Counted from the first letter of the stretch, positions 11,464 through 20,171 are shown. The stretch is 64,000 nucleotides of DNA from Lancefieldella parvula DSM 20469 (GCF_000024225.1 NC_013203.1:1-64000); one strand, 5' to 3'. The notes: generated by a model not told the origin, from the sequence alone. A program made the numbers and translations.

Positions 11464-11540
11464 GGGCCTGTAGCTCAGTTGGTCAGAGCGTCCGGCTGAT
11501 AACCGGGAGGTCACAAGTTCAAACCTTGTCAGGCCCACCA
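11464..11540 (+). tRNA. tRNA-Ile (GAT)
   Basis: A 77-base cloverleaf: acceptor GGGCCTG pairs with CAGGCCC, the D loop contains CAGTTGGTCAGA, the anticodon stem CCGG encloses loop CTGATAA with anticodon GAT, and the T arm has TTCAAAC. CCA is encoded. This tRNA is usually found in rRNA operons; no rRNA is present here. Confidence 0.95.
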
Positions 11541-11551
11541 CTTTATGTGAC

Positions 11552-11596
11552 AATAGTCACCCCAACGTTAGCCGAGTCGCCGTTGGGGTGATTATT
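11552..11596 (+). other. Long hairpin between the two tRNAs
   Basis: AATAGTCACCCCAACG (11552-11567) can pair with CGTTGGGGTGATTATT (11581-11596): 16 pairs including one G-U, with a 13-base loop. A smaller second hairpin, CTTCTGG/CCAGAAG, lies at 11602-11621. No T run follows, so these look like processing or spacing structures in a shared tRNA precursor rather than terminators. Confidence 0.6.
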
Positions 11597-11628
11597 AAAC
11601 TCTTCTGGGCCCAACCAGAAGTCAGTAC

Positions 11629-11704
11629 GGGGAATTAGCTCAGCTGGGAGAGCGCGGGCTTTGCAAGCCTGAGGTCAGGGGTTCGATCCCCCTATTCTCC
11701 ACCA
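11629..11704 (+). tRNA. tRNA-Ala (TGC)
   Basis: A 76-base cloverleaf: acceptor GGGGAAT with ATTCTCC (one G-U), D loop CAGCTGGGAGA, anticodon loop TTTGCAA with anticodon TGC, T loop TTCGATC, encoded CCA. It is transcribed after tRNA-Ile and is followed at once by a terminator. Confidence 0.95.
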
Positions 11705-11711
11705 AATGTTC

Positions 11712-11740
11712 AAGGCCAGGGATTCGTCCCTGGCCTTTTT
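11712..11740 (+). terminator. Terminator after tRNA-Ala
   Basis: An 11-bp perfect stem, AAGGCCAGGGA (11712-11722) with TCCCTGGCCTT (11727-11737), a TTCG tetraloop and a T run. A textbook intrinsic terminator ending the two-tRNA transcript. Confidence 0.9.
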
Positions 11741-11890
11741 GCTTAGACGTCAAAAAATACCGATAGCCGCTAATATTAGCCACTTATCGAATAGTTGAAA
11801 TAATTTCGAAAAAGATTGAGTACGATTTATACAGGAGTATGTTCTTTTCATTAGAGCTGTGGATAACCACAAGGAGAGAAAAGAGTTCTT

Positions 11891-13030
11891 ATGTCAAACC
11901 TTACTCGTCGTAACTTTTTTGGTGTTAGCGCAGTTGTTGCAGGTTTGGGTATTTCTGCCTGTAAAAAGTCAGATTCTAACACTGGCGAGAAGAAAGAAAC
12001 TGATACCAACTCTGCTGATGCCGTCGGTGCACCAGAAGAACTGGTAAAGGCAGCAAAAGAAGAGGGTAAGCTGATTGTTTATGGTTCTTGTGAGGAAGAG
12101 TATCTGAACGCGGTTTGCACCAATTTCAAGAGCTTGTATGGCATTGATGTTCAGGTTCAGCGCCTGTCAACTGGAGAGGTTGCTGCAAAGATTGAGGAAG
12201 AGAACGGCCATCCATCAGCAGACGTATGGTTTGGTGGCACAACTGATCCTTATAACGTTACTTCTTCAAAGGGCTTACTTGAACAGTACGAGCCAAAGAA
12301 CGCATCGCACCTCATTTCCGATAAGTTTAAGAGCACAAATAAAGATTGGTACGGTATTTACAAGGGAATTCTTGGCATTCTGTACGATAAAGAAGAGCTC
12401 AAGCGCCTTAATCTTGATGTTCCTCAGGATTACAAGGACCTTATCGATCCTAAATACAAGGGTCTTATCTGGTCTTCCAATTACAACACCGCAGGTACTG
12501 CAAAGCTGATTATTAATACCGTCATCCAGAAGTATGGACATGATCAGGGCATTCAGTATTTAGTTGATCTTGATAAGAATATTGCTCAGTATACCAAGAG
12601 TGGTTCTGGTCCTTCTAAGGCTATCGGAACAGGTGAGTGCACCATTGGAATTGGTATGCTGCACGACGGCATTTATCAGATTGTTGACCAAGAGCATGAA
12701 AACGTTGGCCTTCAGATTCCAAGTTCTGGCGCATCATACGAGGTTGGTGCAACCGCAATCTTTAAGGGTGCCGCACATCCAAATGCAGCAAAACTCTGGA
12801 TTGAGTATGCACTTTCGCCAGCATGCGTTGATCTTGCTCAGAAGAATGGTTCTTATCAGTTCCTGGTAATTGACAACGCAAAGCAGCCAGAGATTGCAAC
12901 TGAGTACGGTCTTGATCCAAACAATGTCATGGACTACAACTTCGAGGATGCCAAGAAGCATACAGAGCAGTATGTCAAAGACGTTATGGAAGCTCTTGGT
13001 GGCGGAGACAGCCGTTTCAAGACGGAGTAA
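11891..13030 (+). CDS. ABC transporter substrate-binding lipoprotein, ferric-iron type
   Basis: A 379-residue extracytoplasmic binding protein. The N-terminus has a twin-arginine-like motif (TRRNFFG, Arg6-Arg7), a hydrophobic stretch and a lipobox ending at Cys24 (LGISAC), so it may be exported folded and lipid-anchored. The mature part matches the iron(III)/AfuA-FutA class: LIVYGSCEEEYLNAV, STGEVAAKIEEE, ADVWFGGTTD, GASYEVGATAIFKGAAHPNAAKLW in pieces. Substrate is inferred from family; a related phosphonate or polyamine ligand is possible. It is the first gene of a three-gene importer. Just before its ribosome site lies TGTGGATAACCACA (11858-11871), a palindrome. Confidence 0.85.
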   Translation: MSNLTRRNFFGVSAVVAGLGISACKKSDSNTGEKKETDTNSADAVGAPEELVKAAKEEGKLIVYGSCEEEYLNAVCTNFKSLYGIDVQVQRLSTGEVAAKIEEENGHPSADVWFGGTTDPYNVTSSKGLLEQYEPKNASHLISDKFKSTNKDWYGIYKGILGILYDKEELKRLNLDVPQDYKDLIDPKYKGLIWSSNYNTAGTAKLIINTVIQKYGHDQGIQYLVDLDKNIAQYTKSGSGPSKAIGTGECTIGIGMLHDGIYQIVDQEHENVGLQIPSSGASYEVGATAIFKGAAHPNAAKLWIEYALSPACVDLAQKNGSYQFLVIDNAKQPEIATEYGLDPNNVMDYNFEDAKKHTEQYVKDVMEALGGGDSRFKTE

Positions 13031-13090
13031 GACTCACTTTGGCAAGTAACAAGCAACGCTGTTGCTCAAGTTCTGAGTGGCAGATTATAC

Positions 13091-13120
13091 TGGGTAGGCA
13101 GAGATCTGCCTACCCATTTC
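13091..13120 (+). terminator. Intercistronic hairpin after the binding-protein gene
   Basis: TGGGTAGGCA (13091-13100) pairs perfectly with TGCCTACCCA (13107-13116), with a 6-base loop and a weak T run. Its place between the binding-protein gene and the permease suggests a partial terminator or RNA-stabilising stem that keeps binding protein in excess, a common ABC importer arrangement. Confidence 0.65.
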
Positions 13121-13168
13121 CACATAGAGCTTTGCGTATAGATTTAGTGTTTTAAAGATAGGACCAGT

Positions 13169-14878
13169 ATGGCAAAATCCCAAAGCGCTCGACTTGAGCG
13201 AAAAAAACTTCTTGGCGATCCAATTTTGATAACGACCATTGTCGTTCTTATCGCCTTCTTAACCCTTTTTATTTTGTATCCACTTGCCATTCTTATGGTT
13301 GACTCTGTGGTCTCTGATAATGGGATTACGCTTGATGTATTTACGCGCATTCTATCCATGCCTTCGTTTGATCGCGCAATTACCAATACGCTCAGAGTTG
13401 GTTTTGCGGTAGGTATTTTGTCAGCGCTTATTGGTCTTCTTTTTGCTTATGTTGAAGTTTACGTAAAGCTTCGTACAAAGTTTATGACAGGACTTTTCCG
13501 CGTGGTTTCTATGCTTCCTGTTGTTTCTCCTCCATTTGTTCTCTCACTTTCCATGATTATGATGTTTGGTAAGAAGGGCCTTATTACTCGAGGTCTTTTA
13601 GGAATTTTTGACAACAACATCTATGGATTCTGGGGCATTTTTATTGTTCAGACCATGTCGTTTTTCCCTGTGTGTTACATGATGCTTAAGGGCTTGCTTA
13701 AAAACATTGATCCTTCTCTTGAAGAAGCAGCACGTGACATGGGTGCAAGCCGCTGGAAAGTATTTACTAGTGTTACGCTTCCTCTTATTTTGCCTGGTTT
13801 GGGTAATGCCTTTCTCGTTTCATTTATAGAATCAATCGCAGACTTTGCTAATCCAATGATTATTGGCGGTTCTTACGATACGTTGGCAACAACTATCTAC
13901 CTGCAAATTACGGGTGCGTACGATAAGCAGGGTGCGGCTGCTATGGCTGTTGTTCTTCTTTCAATTACGTTGCTCATGTTTGTTGTTCAGAAGTTTGTAT
14001 TGGAAGCAAAGAGTACGTCTACGCTTTCCGGTAAAGCAACGCGCGCTAGGATGCTTATTACAGACAACTCTGTTCGCATTCCACTTACCATCCTTTGCGC
14101 ATTGGTAGCGCTCTTTGTTATTGGCATGTATCTCTGTGTTCCTTACGGTTCATTTGTTCGTTCCTGGGGCTCTAATTATGAGTTAACCACTAAATGGTTT
14201 GAGCAGGTATTTACCAAGTACCATGGATTACAGGCGTTTAGTGACTCATTTATGCTCTCGCTTATTGCAGCACCAATTACCGCTTTGCTTTCAATGATTA
14301 TTTCTTATCTGGTAGTAAAACGTCGTTTCCGTTTCCGTGGTTTTATCGAGGCTGTATCTATGCTTGCTATGGCAGTTCCTGGTACGGTTTTAGGCGTTGG
14401 CTATATTCGCGGTTTCTCAAGTGGTGTCATGCATACAGGATTCTTGCAAGGCCTGTATGGTACAGGACTTATTCTGATTATTGTCTTTGTAGTGCGTTCG
14501 CTTCCCACAGGAACACGTTCGGGTATCTCAGCACTCCGACAAATTGATAAATCTATTGAAGAGTCTGCGTACGATATGGGTGCCGATAGTTTTACGGTGT
14601 TCATGACCGTTACACTGCCACTGATTAAAGATTCGTTTTTGTCGGGCTTGGTAACGGCGTTTGTTCGTTCCATAACAGCAATCTCTGCAGTTATTCTCTT
14701 GGTCACACCAGAGTTCCTGCTCATCACCGTTCAGATTAATGAGTTTGCAGGTAAGGGTTCATACGGTATGGCCTGCGCCTTTGCAACAATCTTGATTGTT
14801 ATTACCTATGGCTCGGTATTGCTTATGAATTGGGCCATCAAACACTTTGGCACCAGCCGAGCACTCAAGGAGGAGTAA
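13169..14878 (+). CDS. Fused two-domain ABC importer permease (iron type)
   Basis: A 569-residue membrane protein with two permease halves in one chain, as in FbpB/SfuB. Each half has about six transmembrane segments and an EAA loop that docks to the ATPase: EEAARDMGASRWKVF near residue 190 and EESAYDMGADSFTVF near residue 470. It forms the inner-membrane channel with two copies of the ATPase encoded next. The ATPase gene starts 4 bp after its stop (GAGGAGTAACAC then ATG), showing tight coupling. Confidence 0.9.
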   Translation: MAKSQSARLERKKLLGDPILITTIVVLIAFLTLFILYPLAILMVDSVVSDNGITLDVFTRILSMPSFDRAITNTLRVGFAVGILSALIGLLFAYVEVYVKLRTKFMTGLFRVVSMLPVVSPPFVLSLSMIMMFGKKGLITRGLLGIFDNNIYGFWGIFIVQTMSFFPVCYMMLKGLLKNIDPSLEEAARDMGASRWKVFTSVTLPLILPGLGNAFLVSFIESIADFANPMIIGGSYDTLATTIYLQITGAYDKQGAAAMAVVLLSITLLMFVVQKFVLEAKSTSTLSGKATRARMLITDNSVRIPLTILCALVALFVIGMYLCVPYGSFVRSWGSNYELTTKWFEQVFTKYHGLQAFSDSFMLSLIAAPITALLSMIISYLVVKRRFRFRGFIEAVSMLAMAVPGTVLGVGYIRGFSSGVMHTGFLQGLYGTGLILIIVFVVRSLPTGTRSGISALRQIDKSIEESAYDMGADSFTVFMTVTLPLIKDSFLSGLVTAFVRSITAISAVILLVTPEFLLITVQINEFAGKGSYGMACAFATILIVITYGSVLLMNWAIKHFGTSRALKEE

Positions 14879-14881
14879 CAC

Positions 14882-15961
14882 ATGGCTACAGAGAAAAAAG
14901 GCGTACGCCTTGAGCACATTTCTAAGATTTATCAGGATCAAAAAACTGGAAAAGACTTCTATGCAGTTCAAGATGCTAATATCACTATTGATCCTGGTGA
15001 GTTTGTAACATTACTTGGACCCTCTGGCTGCGGAAAAACCACTATTCTGCGCATGATTGCTGGTTTTGAAAGCCCTGATGAGGGAAAGATTTTCCTTGGT
15101 GATGAGCAGATTGATGAGCTTACTCCAAACAAGCGCGATACCGCCATGGTGTTCCAGAGCTATGCGCTTCTGCCTCACTACAATATCTTTGACAACGTTG
15201 CATACGGTCTTAAGCTCCGCAAAATGGACAAGGCAATAATTCGCGAGAAGGTCCTTCACATCCTAGATCTTGTTGGACTTGAAGGTATGGAAGAGCGCAT
15301 GACCAATCAGCTTTCCGGTGGTCAACAGCAGCGTGTTGCTTTAGCACGCGCTCTGGTTATTGAGCCAAGCGTTCTTCTCTTTGATGAGCCTCTTTCAAAC
15401 CTTGATGCAAAACTGCGCGTTGATATGCGCAACGAGATTCGTCGCATTCAGCAGGAGGCTGGCATTACTGCTATTTACGTTACACATGACCAGTCAGAGG
15501 CAATGGCGCTTTCCGACAACATTATCATCATGAAGAAGGGTGTTGTGGATCAAGTTGGTGATCCACAGACGGTTTATTACCATCCAGCAGATGAGTTTGT
15601 TGCAGACTTTATTGGTGAATCAAATTTTTTGCATGCAACCATTGCAGAAAAGCTTGACTCTGAGACTGCTCTTTGTCGCTTTGAGGGTCACGAGTTTGAG
15701 GTTAGCGGATGCTCTCATCTGGATAAAGGCAAAGAATGCTGTATTGTTCTTCGCCCGGAGTCCGCACGTCTCACCGATGAAGGAACCCTTTCCTGTGAGG
15801 TGGTACTTTCCCGATTCATGGGTCACTATCAGAACTATCATGTTATGGTCGGAGACACGCTCATTAAAATTACGGACTTCAACCCTCGCACACATAAGGT
15901 TTATAACGTTGGAGATCACGCTTTTGTTGATTTCACCAAAGACGAGGTCCACGTTCTATAA
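14882..15961 (+). CDS. ABC importer ATP-binding protein (iron/spermidine class)
   Basis: A 359-residue ATPase. Walker A GPSGCGKTT is near residue 43, the signature LSGGQQQR near 143, Walker B and D loop are in LLFDEPLSNLDAK and the H-loop is VTHDQSEA. The last 110 residues form a TOBE-type regulatory domain, as in FbpC and PotA. It powers uptake through the upstream permease. A terminator follows at 15986. Confidence 0.92.
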   Translation: MATEKKGVRLEHISKIYQDQKTGKDFYAVQDANITIDPGEFVTLLGPSGCGKTTILRMIAGFESPDEGKIFLGDEQIDELTPNKRDTAMVFQSYALLPHYNIFDNVAYGLKLRKMDKAIIREKVLHILDLVGLEGMEERMTNQLSGGQQQRVALARALVIEPSVLLFDEPLSNLDAKLRVDMRNEIRRIQQEAGITAIYVTHDQSEAMALSDNIIIMKKGVVDQVGDPQTVYYHPADEFVADFIGESNFLHATIAEKLDSETALCRFEGHEFEVSGCSHLDKGKECCIVLRPESARLTDEGTLSCEVVLSRFMGHYQNYHVMVGDTLIKITDFNPRTHKVYNVGDHAFVDFTKDEVHVL

Positions 15962-15985
15962 GCGTTTGAGTCAAAGCATTAAAAT

Positions 15986-16018
15986 AGCGAGAAGATCAGC
16001 TGGTCTTCTCGCTTTTTT
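15986..16018 (+). terminator. Terminator between the converging importer operon and LacI gene
   Basis: AGCGAGAAGA (15986-15995) pairs with TCTTCTCGCT (16004-16013), with an 8-base loop, followed by TTTTT. It ends the importer operon and may also serve the convergent regulator gene. Its stem carries the GCGAGAA word that is over-represented across the window. Confidence 0.88.
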
Positions 16019-16019
16019 G

Positions 16020-17024
16020 TTAAATGGTTGATTTAAGCCAATTTAGTTTGCAGGTTAGCAGCTTATGCTCGGGTTCGAGCGAGGAATCTTTGATCTTTTC
16101 AAGGAGCATCTTGCAAGCGGTATAGCCTTCTTCATAAACAGGCTCAACGATAGTTGAGATGCTTTTAACAGGTAAGTCAGTCCAATCGGTGTTGTTAAAT
16201 CCCAGCAATCCAACTTGTTCGGGAATCGCTTTTTCATAAGCATGCAAGGCGGTATATACACTTTTGAGAGCCCACTGATTTGGCACAAACACTAGAGTTT
16301 TCTTTGATGGAAAAATGTGATTATTTAGCCATTGCTTAATATCAGAGATAGACAGCGTGTTTTGTTCTATGGTCAGTCGCTCATGAGGTTTATTTGAAGC
16401 CTCTAAAGCATCGATAAAGCCGTATTCACGTTCAATTCTGGTGCGGCCTTTTGGCTCTCCTCCAATAATTAAAAAGTCTTCGTAGCCGTTTTCAACGCAG
16501 TAGGTTGCGGCCGAATAAACACCGTCGTAGAGGTTGCTTTTTATCCAGGAGGTATTAAAAGTGAGAAGGTCGCAATCAAAATAGACAACAGGTTTTCCAA
16601 CTTTAGCAATTCGCCTATCTACCGCTCTAAATTGATTGGTAGGCTGGATAAGCAGTCCATCTGCTCCAATTGAAAGCATTTTTTCAACCCAATCGGCTTC
16701 AAGAGTGGGGTCAAAGCGAGAATTGCAAATTATCGTCTGATATCCAGCTTCAAGAGCAGCATCTTCAATGCCGTTAGTCATTTGAGCGGCCCAAGCATTA
16801 GTATTGTCCAAAATCAGAACAGCAATAATTCCGGAGCTCTTTTTTACCATTGCTTGAGCTTGAGCACTTGGGATATATCCTGTATTCTCGATTGCCTTTT
16901 TGATGCGTTGCTTAGTTGCTTCGGACATTTTTTCAAAGTGTCCATTGAGGTAGTTTGAAACGGTGGCAATGGAAACATTTGCTAATTTTGCAAGGTCAAT
17001 AATGGTTGTCTTAGGCATTAGCAC
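16020..17024 (-). CDS. LacI-family transcriptional regulator
   Basis: A 334-residue repressor-type protein. Residues about 5-52 hold the helix-turn-helix and hinge (TTIIDLAKLANVSIATVSNY), and residues about 65-330 the periplasmic-binding-protein-like effector domain. It is divergent from a fructose-type PTS and GatZ-like gene and probably controls them and itself. The start is GTG at 17024 or ATG at 17018; GGTGA lies 5 bases before the GTG. Palindromic operator candidates lie in the divergent gap. The effector is probably a phosphorylated or free sugar, not identifiable from sequence. Confidence 0.9.
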   Translation of the reverse strand: MLMPKTTIIDLAKLANVSIATVSNYLNGHFEKMSEATKQRIKKAIENTGYIPSAQAQAMVKKSSGIIAVLILDNTNAWAAQMTNGIEDAALEAGYQTIICNSRFDPTLEADWVEKMLSIGADGLLIQPTNQFRAVDRRIAKVGKPVVYFDCDLLTFNTSWIKSNLYDGVYSAATYCVENGYEDFLIIGGEPKGRTRIEREYGFIDALEASNKPHERLTIEQNTLSISDIKQWLNNHIFPSKKTLVFVPNQWALKSVYTALHAYEKAIPEQVGLLGFNNTDWTDLPVKSISTIVEPVYEEGYTACKMLLEKIKDSSLEPEHKLLTCKLNWLKSTI

Positions 17025-17095
17025 TCATTTCACCGAAATTTTTACAATTTACTTGCAAAATACCAACGTTAGTGAGTCTGCAGGATTTTACGTTG

Positions 17096-17147
17096 GTTAA
17101 ACGTTTAACAAAATTCATCATAACACAAGGTAGATTAGACGTTTACC
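17096..17147. promoter_or_regulatory. Two LacI-type operator candidates
   Basis: GTTAAACGTTTAAC (17096-17109) is a perfect 14-bp palindrome with the central CG typical of LacI-family sites. A second, weaker copy, TTAGACGTTTAC, lies at 17136-17147. Both are between the divergent regulator gene and the PTS genes, 39 bp apart centre to centre, so looping or promoter blocking is possible. Confidence 0.65.
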
Positions 17148-17269
17148 GAAATCTTCTTTCAAAAAAGATTGAAACAATGCAAAGTATGAGTTGGAAACGT
17201 ACGTCGTAAAAGACGTGCTCGTGCGCCCCGTTTAGGGGCTCACAACTTACTTTGCGAGAGGACATAATC

Positions 17270-17590
17270 ATGAACGTCGTTGCTGTATGCGCTTGCACAG
17301 TTGGAATTGCTCATACCTGGATGGCAAAAGAGGCTATCGAGAAAGAATGTGAGCGTCGTGGCTATGAATACAAAGTTGAAGCTCAAGGCGGTTATGGTAT
17401 TGAGAATGAGCTTGAGCAGGATGAAATTGACGCCGCTGACGTTGTTCTTCTCGCCATTGCAATTGGTATTGAAGGCGACGAGCGTTTTGACGAGAAACGC
17501 GATGAAGGTCGTGTTCTTACGCTAGACCCATCGCTTGCCATTGCAGATCCAGCAAAGGTTATTGATCAGGTAGTTGCGCTGGCTGAGTAG
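17270..17590 (+). CDS. Fructose-type PTS enzyme IIB
   Basis: A 106-residue phosphocarrier of the sugar phosphotransferase system. The phosphorylated cysteine is probably Cys9 in VCACTVGIAHTWMAKEAI; the family usually reads CPTGIAHT, so the Pro-Thr pair is replaced by Thr-Val here. ATG at 17270 follows GAGAGGA; an in-frame TTG at 17252 is an unlikely start. It passes phosphate to the sugar carried by the EIIC encoded next. No EIIA is found in the cluster, so one must come from elsewhere. Confidence 0.88.
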   Translation: MNVVAVCACTVGIAHTWMAKEAIEKECERRGYEYKVEAQGGYGIENELEQDEIDAADVVLLAIAIGIEGDERFDEKRDEGRVLTLDPSLAIADPAKVIDQVVALAE

Positions 17591-17634
17591 CAAGCGCGCA
17601 AGTAATAATGCAAGGAAGAAGAGAGGAGAAACCC

Positions 17635-18705
17635 ATGGCAGAGGAAAAGAGTCCCTCAGTTTTGGGCAAGGTTGGAAAAGACCTTCTTAAGGCGTTTAAC
17701 ACTGGTGTTTCGTACTTTATTCCTATTGTCGTAGTTGGCGGAGTCTTCTTGGCTTTCTCGCTTGCTACAGGTACAGCAGGAAAAGACGGTATTGAAGTCA
17801 CCAATCCTTTGATGCAGAGCCTCAACCTTATTGGTATGGCTGGCATCAAGATGATGATTCCTGTCCTTGCTGCGTACATTGCCTATTCTTTGGGCGGAAA
17901 GCCTGCTCTGGCGCCTGGCTTTGTCCTTGGTTACCTTGCAAGTAATCCTGTTCCTGTAGGCGAAGTTCAGGTTTCTACTGGCTTCTTGGGTGCAATGGTC
18001 CTTGGTGTTGCTGCTGGTTACCTTGTCCAGTGGATGAAGAGCTGGAAGGTCAACAGCACTATCCGTACCATCATGCCAATTCTGATTATTCCAAGCTTGT
18101 CTTCGCTGGCTCTTGGCATGCTCTACATCTACGTTTTGGCAGCTCCACTTGGTGCATTCATGGACTGGCTGACAAGCCTGCTTTCAAGTCTTCAAGGTGG
18201 TTCCGCAGTTGTACTCGGTATCGTAATTGGTCTTATGACTGCATTTGACATGGGCGGCCCAGTTAATAAGACTGCTTCTACCTTTACCATGGCTCTTATG
18301 ACCGCAGGTGTTTATGGTCCTAACGGTGCATTCCGTGTTGCAGTTGCTATTCCTCCACTGGTCTGCGGTGTTGCATCTCTTATTGCTCGCAGCAAGTTTG
18401 ACGATACTGATAGGCAGATGGGTATCTCCGCAGTCTTCATGGGACTCATTGGTATTACTGAGGGCGCAATTCCATTTGCAGTTAAGGACCTTGCACACAC
18501 CTTGCCTGCAATCATGATTGGTTCTGCAGTTGGTGCTGGTCTTGCTGCCTGGCATGGTATTGAGTGCTTTGTTCCTCACGGCGGCATGATTGTTGCTGCA
18601 GCTACAAATAATATTGCCCTCTATACCCTTGATATGGCAATTGGTGTTGCAGTAGGTGTTGCAATCCTTGTTCTTACCAAGCCAAAGCTTGAGGACAACA
18701 AGTAA
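17635..18705 (+). CDS. Fructose-type PTS enzyme IIC
   Basis: A 356-residue membrane permease with about nine to ten hydrophobic segments. Fructose-family motifs include NTGVSYFIPIVVVGGVFLA, KPALAPGF and AFDMGGPVNKTA, and GITEGAIPFA, which belongs to the substrate-binding loop. It moves the sugar across the membrane as EIIB phosphorylates it. ATG at 17635 follows GAGAGGAGA. It lies 44 bp after EIIB. The substrate is not certain: the GatZ-like gene downstream suggests a hexitol, tagatose or other ketose route rather than plain fructose. Confidence 0.9.
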   Translation: MAEEKSPSVLGKVGKDLLKAFNTGVSYFIPIVVVGGVFLAFSLATGTAGKDGIEVTNPLMQSLNLIGMAGIKMMIPVLAAYIAYSLGGKPALAPGFVLGYLASNPVPVGEVQVSTGFLGAMVLGVAAGYLVQWMKSWKVNSTIRTIMPILIIPSLSSLALGMLYIYVLAAPLGAFMDWLTSLLSSLQGGSAVVLGIVIGLMTAFDMGGPVNKTASTFTMALMTAGVYGPNGAFRVAVAIPPLVCGVASLIARSKFDDTDRQMGISAVFMGLIGITEGAIPFAVKDLAHTLPAIMIGSAVGAGLAAWHGIECFVPHGGMIVAAATNNIALYTLDMAIGVAVGVAILVLTKPKLEDNK

Positions 18706-18769
18706 CACACGTTGAGAAACGTATGTACCTTTGGGTCTTAGACCTTAACAATTGAAGTTAAAAGGAGAG

Positions 18770-18795
18770 GGGCGTAGGGATTCAACCCCACGCCC
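18770..18795 (+). other. Intercistronic hairpin before the GatZ-like gene
   Basis: GGGCGTAGGG pairs with CCCCACGCCC (one bulged A) around a short ATTCAA loop, without a T run. A second small hairpin, CCAAGA/TCTTGG at 18804-18820, sits just before the ribosome site of the next gene. These may tune relative expression of the PTS and GatZ-like gene. Confidence 0.4.
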
Positions 18796-18833
18796 TTCCT
18801 ATTACCAAGAAATACTCTTGGGAAGGGGTAATT

Positions 18834-20114
18834 ATGGAAAAGCTACCAATCAAAAAAGCTGTTGAAGGGTTGCTTAAACTTCAGGACACAGGAAGGTCCG
18901 CCACGCTTTTAGGAATTGGACCAATGTCGCCCAACTTGCTTCAGGCAGCTTTTGAACTTGGTAGAGATTGCGATTTTCCTCTAATGTTCATTGCATCTCG
19001 AAACCAGGTAGACCTTGACGAGCTTGGTGGAGGATACGTAAACGCTTGGGATCAGAAGCGCTTCTCGGAAGATATTGCTGAAGCAGCTCAGAAGGTTGGT
19101 TTTGACGGTCTGTATTATCTCTGCCGTGACCACGGTGGTCCTTGGCAGCGCGACGAGGAGCGCAATGCTCACCTTCCAGAAGATGAGGCCATGGAGCTTG
19201 CTAAGAAGTCTTATCTTGCCGACATGCTTAATGGCTTTGACCTGCTGATGATTGATCCAACCAAGGATCCCTTTGAGATTGGTAAGGTCATTCCGCTAGA
19301 TGTGGTTCTTCGTCGTACGGTTGATTTGATTGAGTGGTGCGAGAAGGAACGTGTTTCTCGCGGTCTTCCCGAGATTGGCTATGAAGTTGGTACCGAGGAA
19401 ACAAACGGTGGCTTGACCTCAACCGATAAATACCACACCTTTATTGAGCAGCTTAAGAGTGAGCTGACTGCCAAGGGTTTGCCTATGCCAACTTTTATTG
19501 TGGGACAGACGGGAACGCTCACCCGTCTTACTGAGCAGGTTGGCCATTACGATTTTGAGGCTGCATTTAGCTTGTCTAAGATGGCCAAGAGCTACGGCGT
19601 TGGTCTTAAGGAGCACAATGCAGACTATCTTGACGACGTAACACTACTTGAACACACTCCAGCAAACGTTACCGCTTCAAACGTAGCTCCACAATATGGA
19701 ACGGAAGAGACTCGTGCATATCTGAAACTTTGCGATGTTGAAGATCTTTTGGTTAAAGAAGGTCTATTGAAGTCGGATGAAGTTTCTGGCTTGAGGAATA
19801 CCCTGTTAGTAAAGGCAATTGAGACTGAACGCTGGCGTAAGTGGATGGTAGGTAATCAAGTTAATCTGACCGTTGAGCAGATTCTTGCTGATCACAAACT
19901 CTCACTAGATATTCTTGATATTTCCGGTCACTATGCGTTCAATGATGACGAGGTCAAAGCTGCAACTGAGCACCTGTATAAGAACCTTGCCCAGTTCAAT
20001 ATTGATGGTCAGCGCTTTGTGGTTGATCACATTAAGCGCCCTCTTCGCCAGTACGTTGAATGCTACAGGCTTGAAGGAGTTACTACGCGTATTCGCGAGG
20101 CGCTGGCAGAGTAG
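18834..20114 (+). CDS. GatZ/KbaZ-like protein (class II tagatose-bisphosphate aldolase accessory family)
   Basis: A 426-residue protein of the family that includes GatZ, KbaZ and AgaZ, full length for that family. Recognisable stretches are CRDHGGPWQRDE, GYEVGTEETNGG, FIVGQTGTLTR and GLKEHNADYLDD. Known members are needed for activity or stability of the class II aldolase GatY/KbaY, and some were once called tagatose-6-phosphate kinases. No GatY-like gene lies in this cluster, so either the partner is elsewhere or the protein acts alone. It is placed with the PTS and LacI regulator and ends at a terminator. Confidence 0.85.
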   Translation: MEKLPIKKAVEGLLKLQDTGRSATLLGIGPMSPNLLQAAFELGRDCDFPLMFIASRNQVDLDELGGGYVNAWDQKRFSEDIAEAAQKVGFDGLYYLCRDHGGPWQRDEERNAHLPEDEAMELAKKSYLADMLNGFDLLMIDPTKDPFEIGKVIPLDVVLRRTVDLIEWCEKERVSRGLPEIGYEVGTEETNGGLTSTDKYHTFIEQLKSELTAKGLPMPTFIVGQTGTLTRLTEQVGHYDFEAAFSLSKMAKSYGVGLKEHNADYLDDVTLLEHTPANVTASNVAPQYGTEETRAYLKLCDVEDLLVKEGLLKSDEVSGLRNTLLVKAIETERWRKWMVGNQVNLTVEQILADHKLSLDILDISGHYAFNDDEVKAATEHLYKNLAQFNIDGQRFVVDHIKRPLRQYVECYRLEGVTTRIREALAE

Positions 20115-20171
20115 GTGTGTGTGCCACAGGCATAATGTTTAACCGCTCAATTTTGAACAGATGACAAACCT

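Noticed and set aside
11311-11553. 5' extension of the DUF151 gene reading VGLTRFELVTSRLSAGRSDQ
   Set aside because: This is the antisense of tRNA-Ile, a known false-ORF pattern; a good ribosome site supports a start at 11310.
11858-11866. Exact classical DnaA box (TGTGGATAA) before the iron-type binding-protein gene
   Set aside because: It is single, far from the origin clusters, and part of a small TGTGG/CCACA hairpin by the ribosome site; chance or another factor is more likely.
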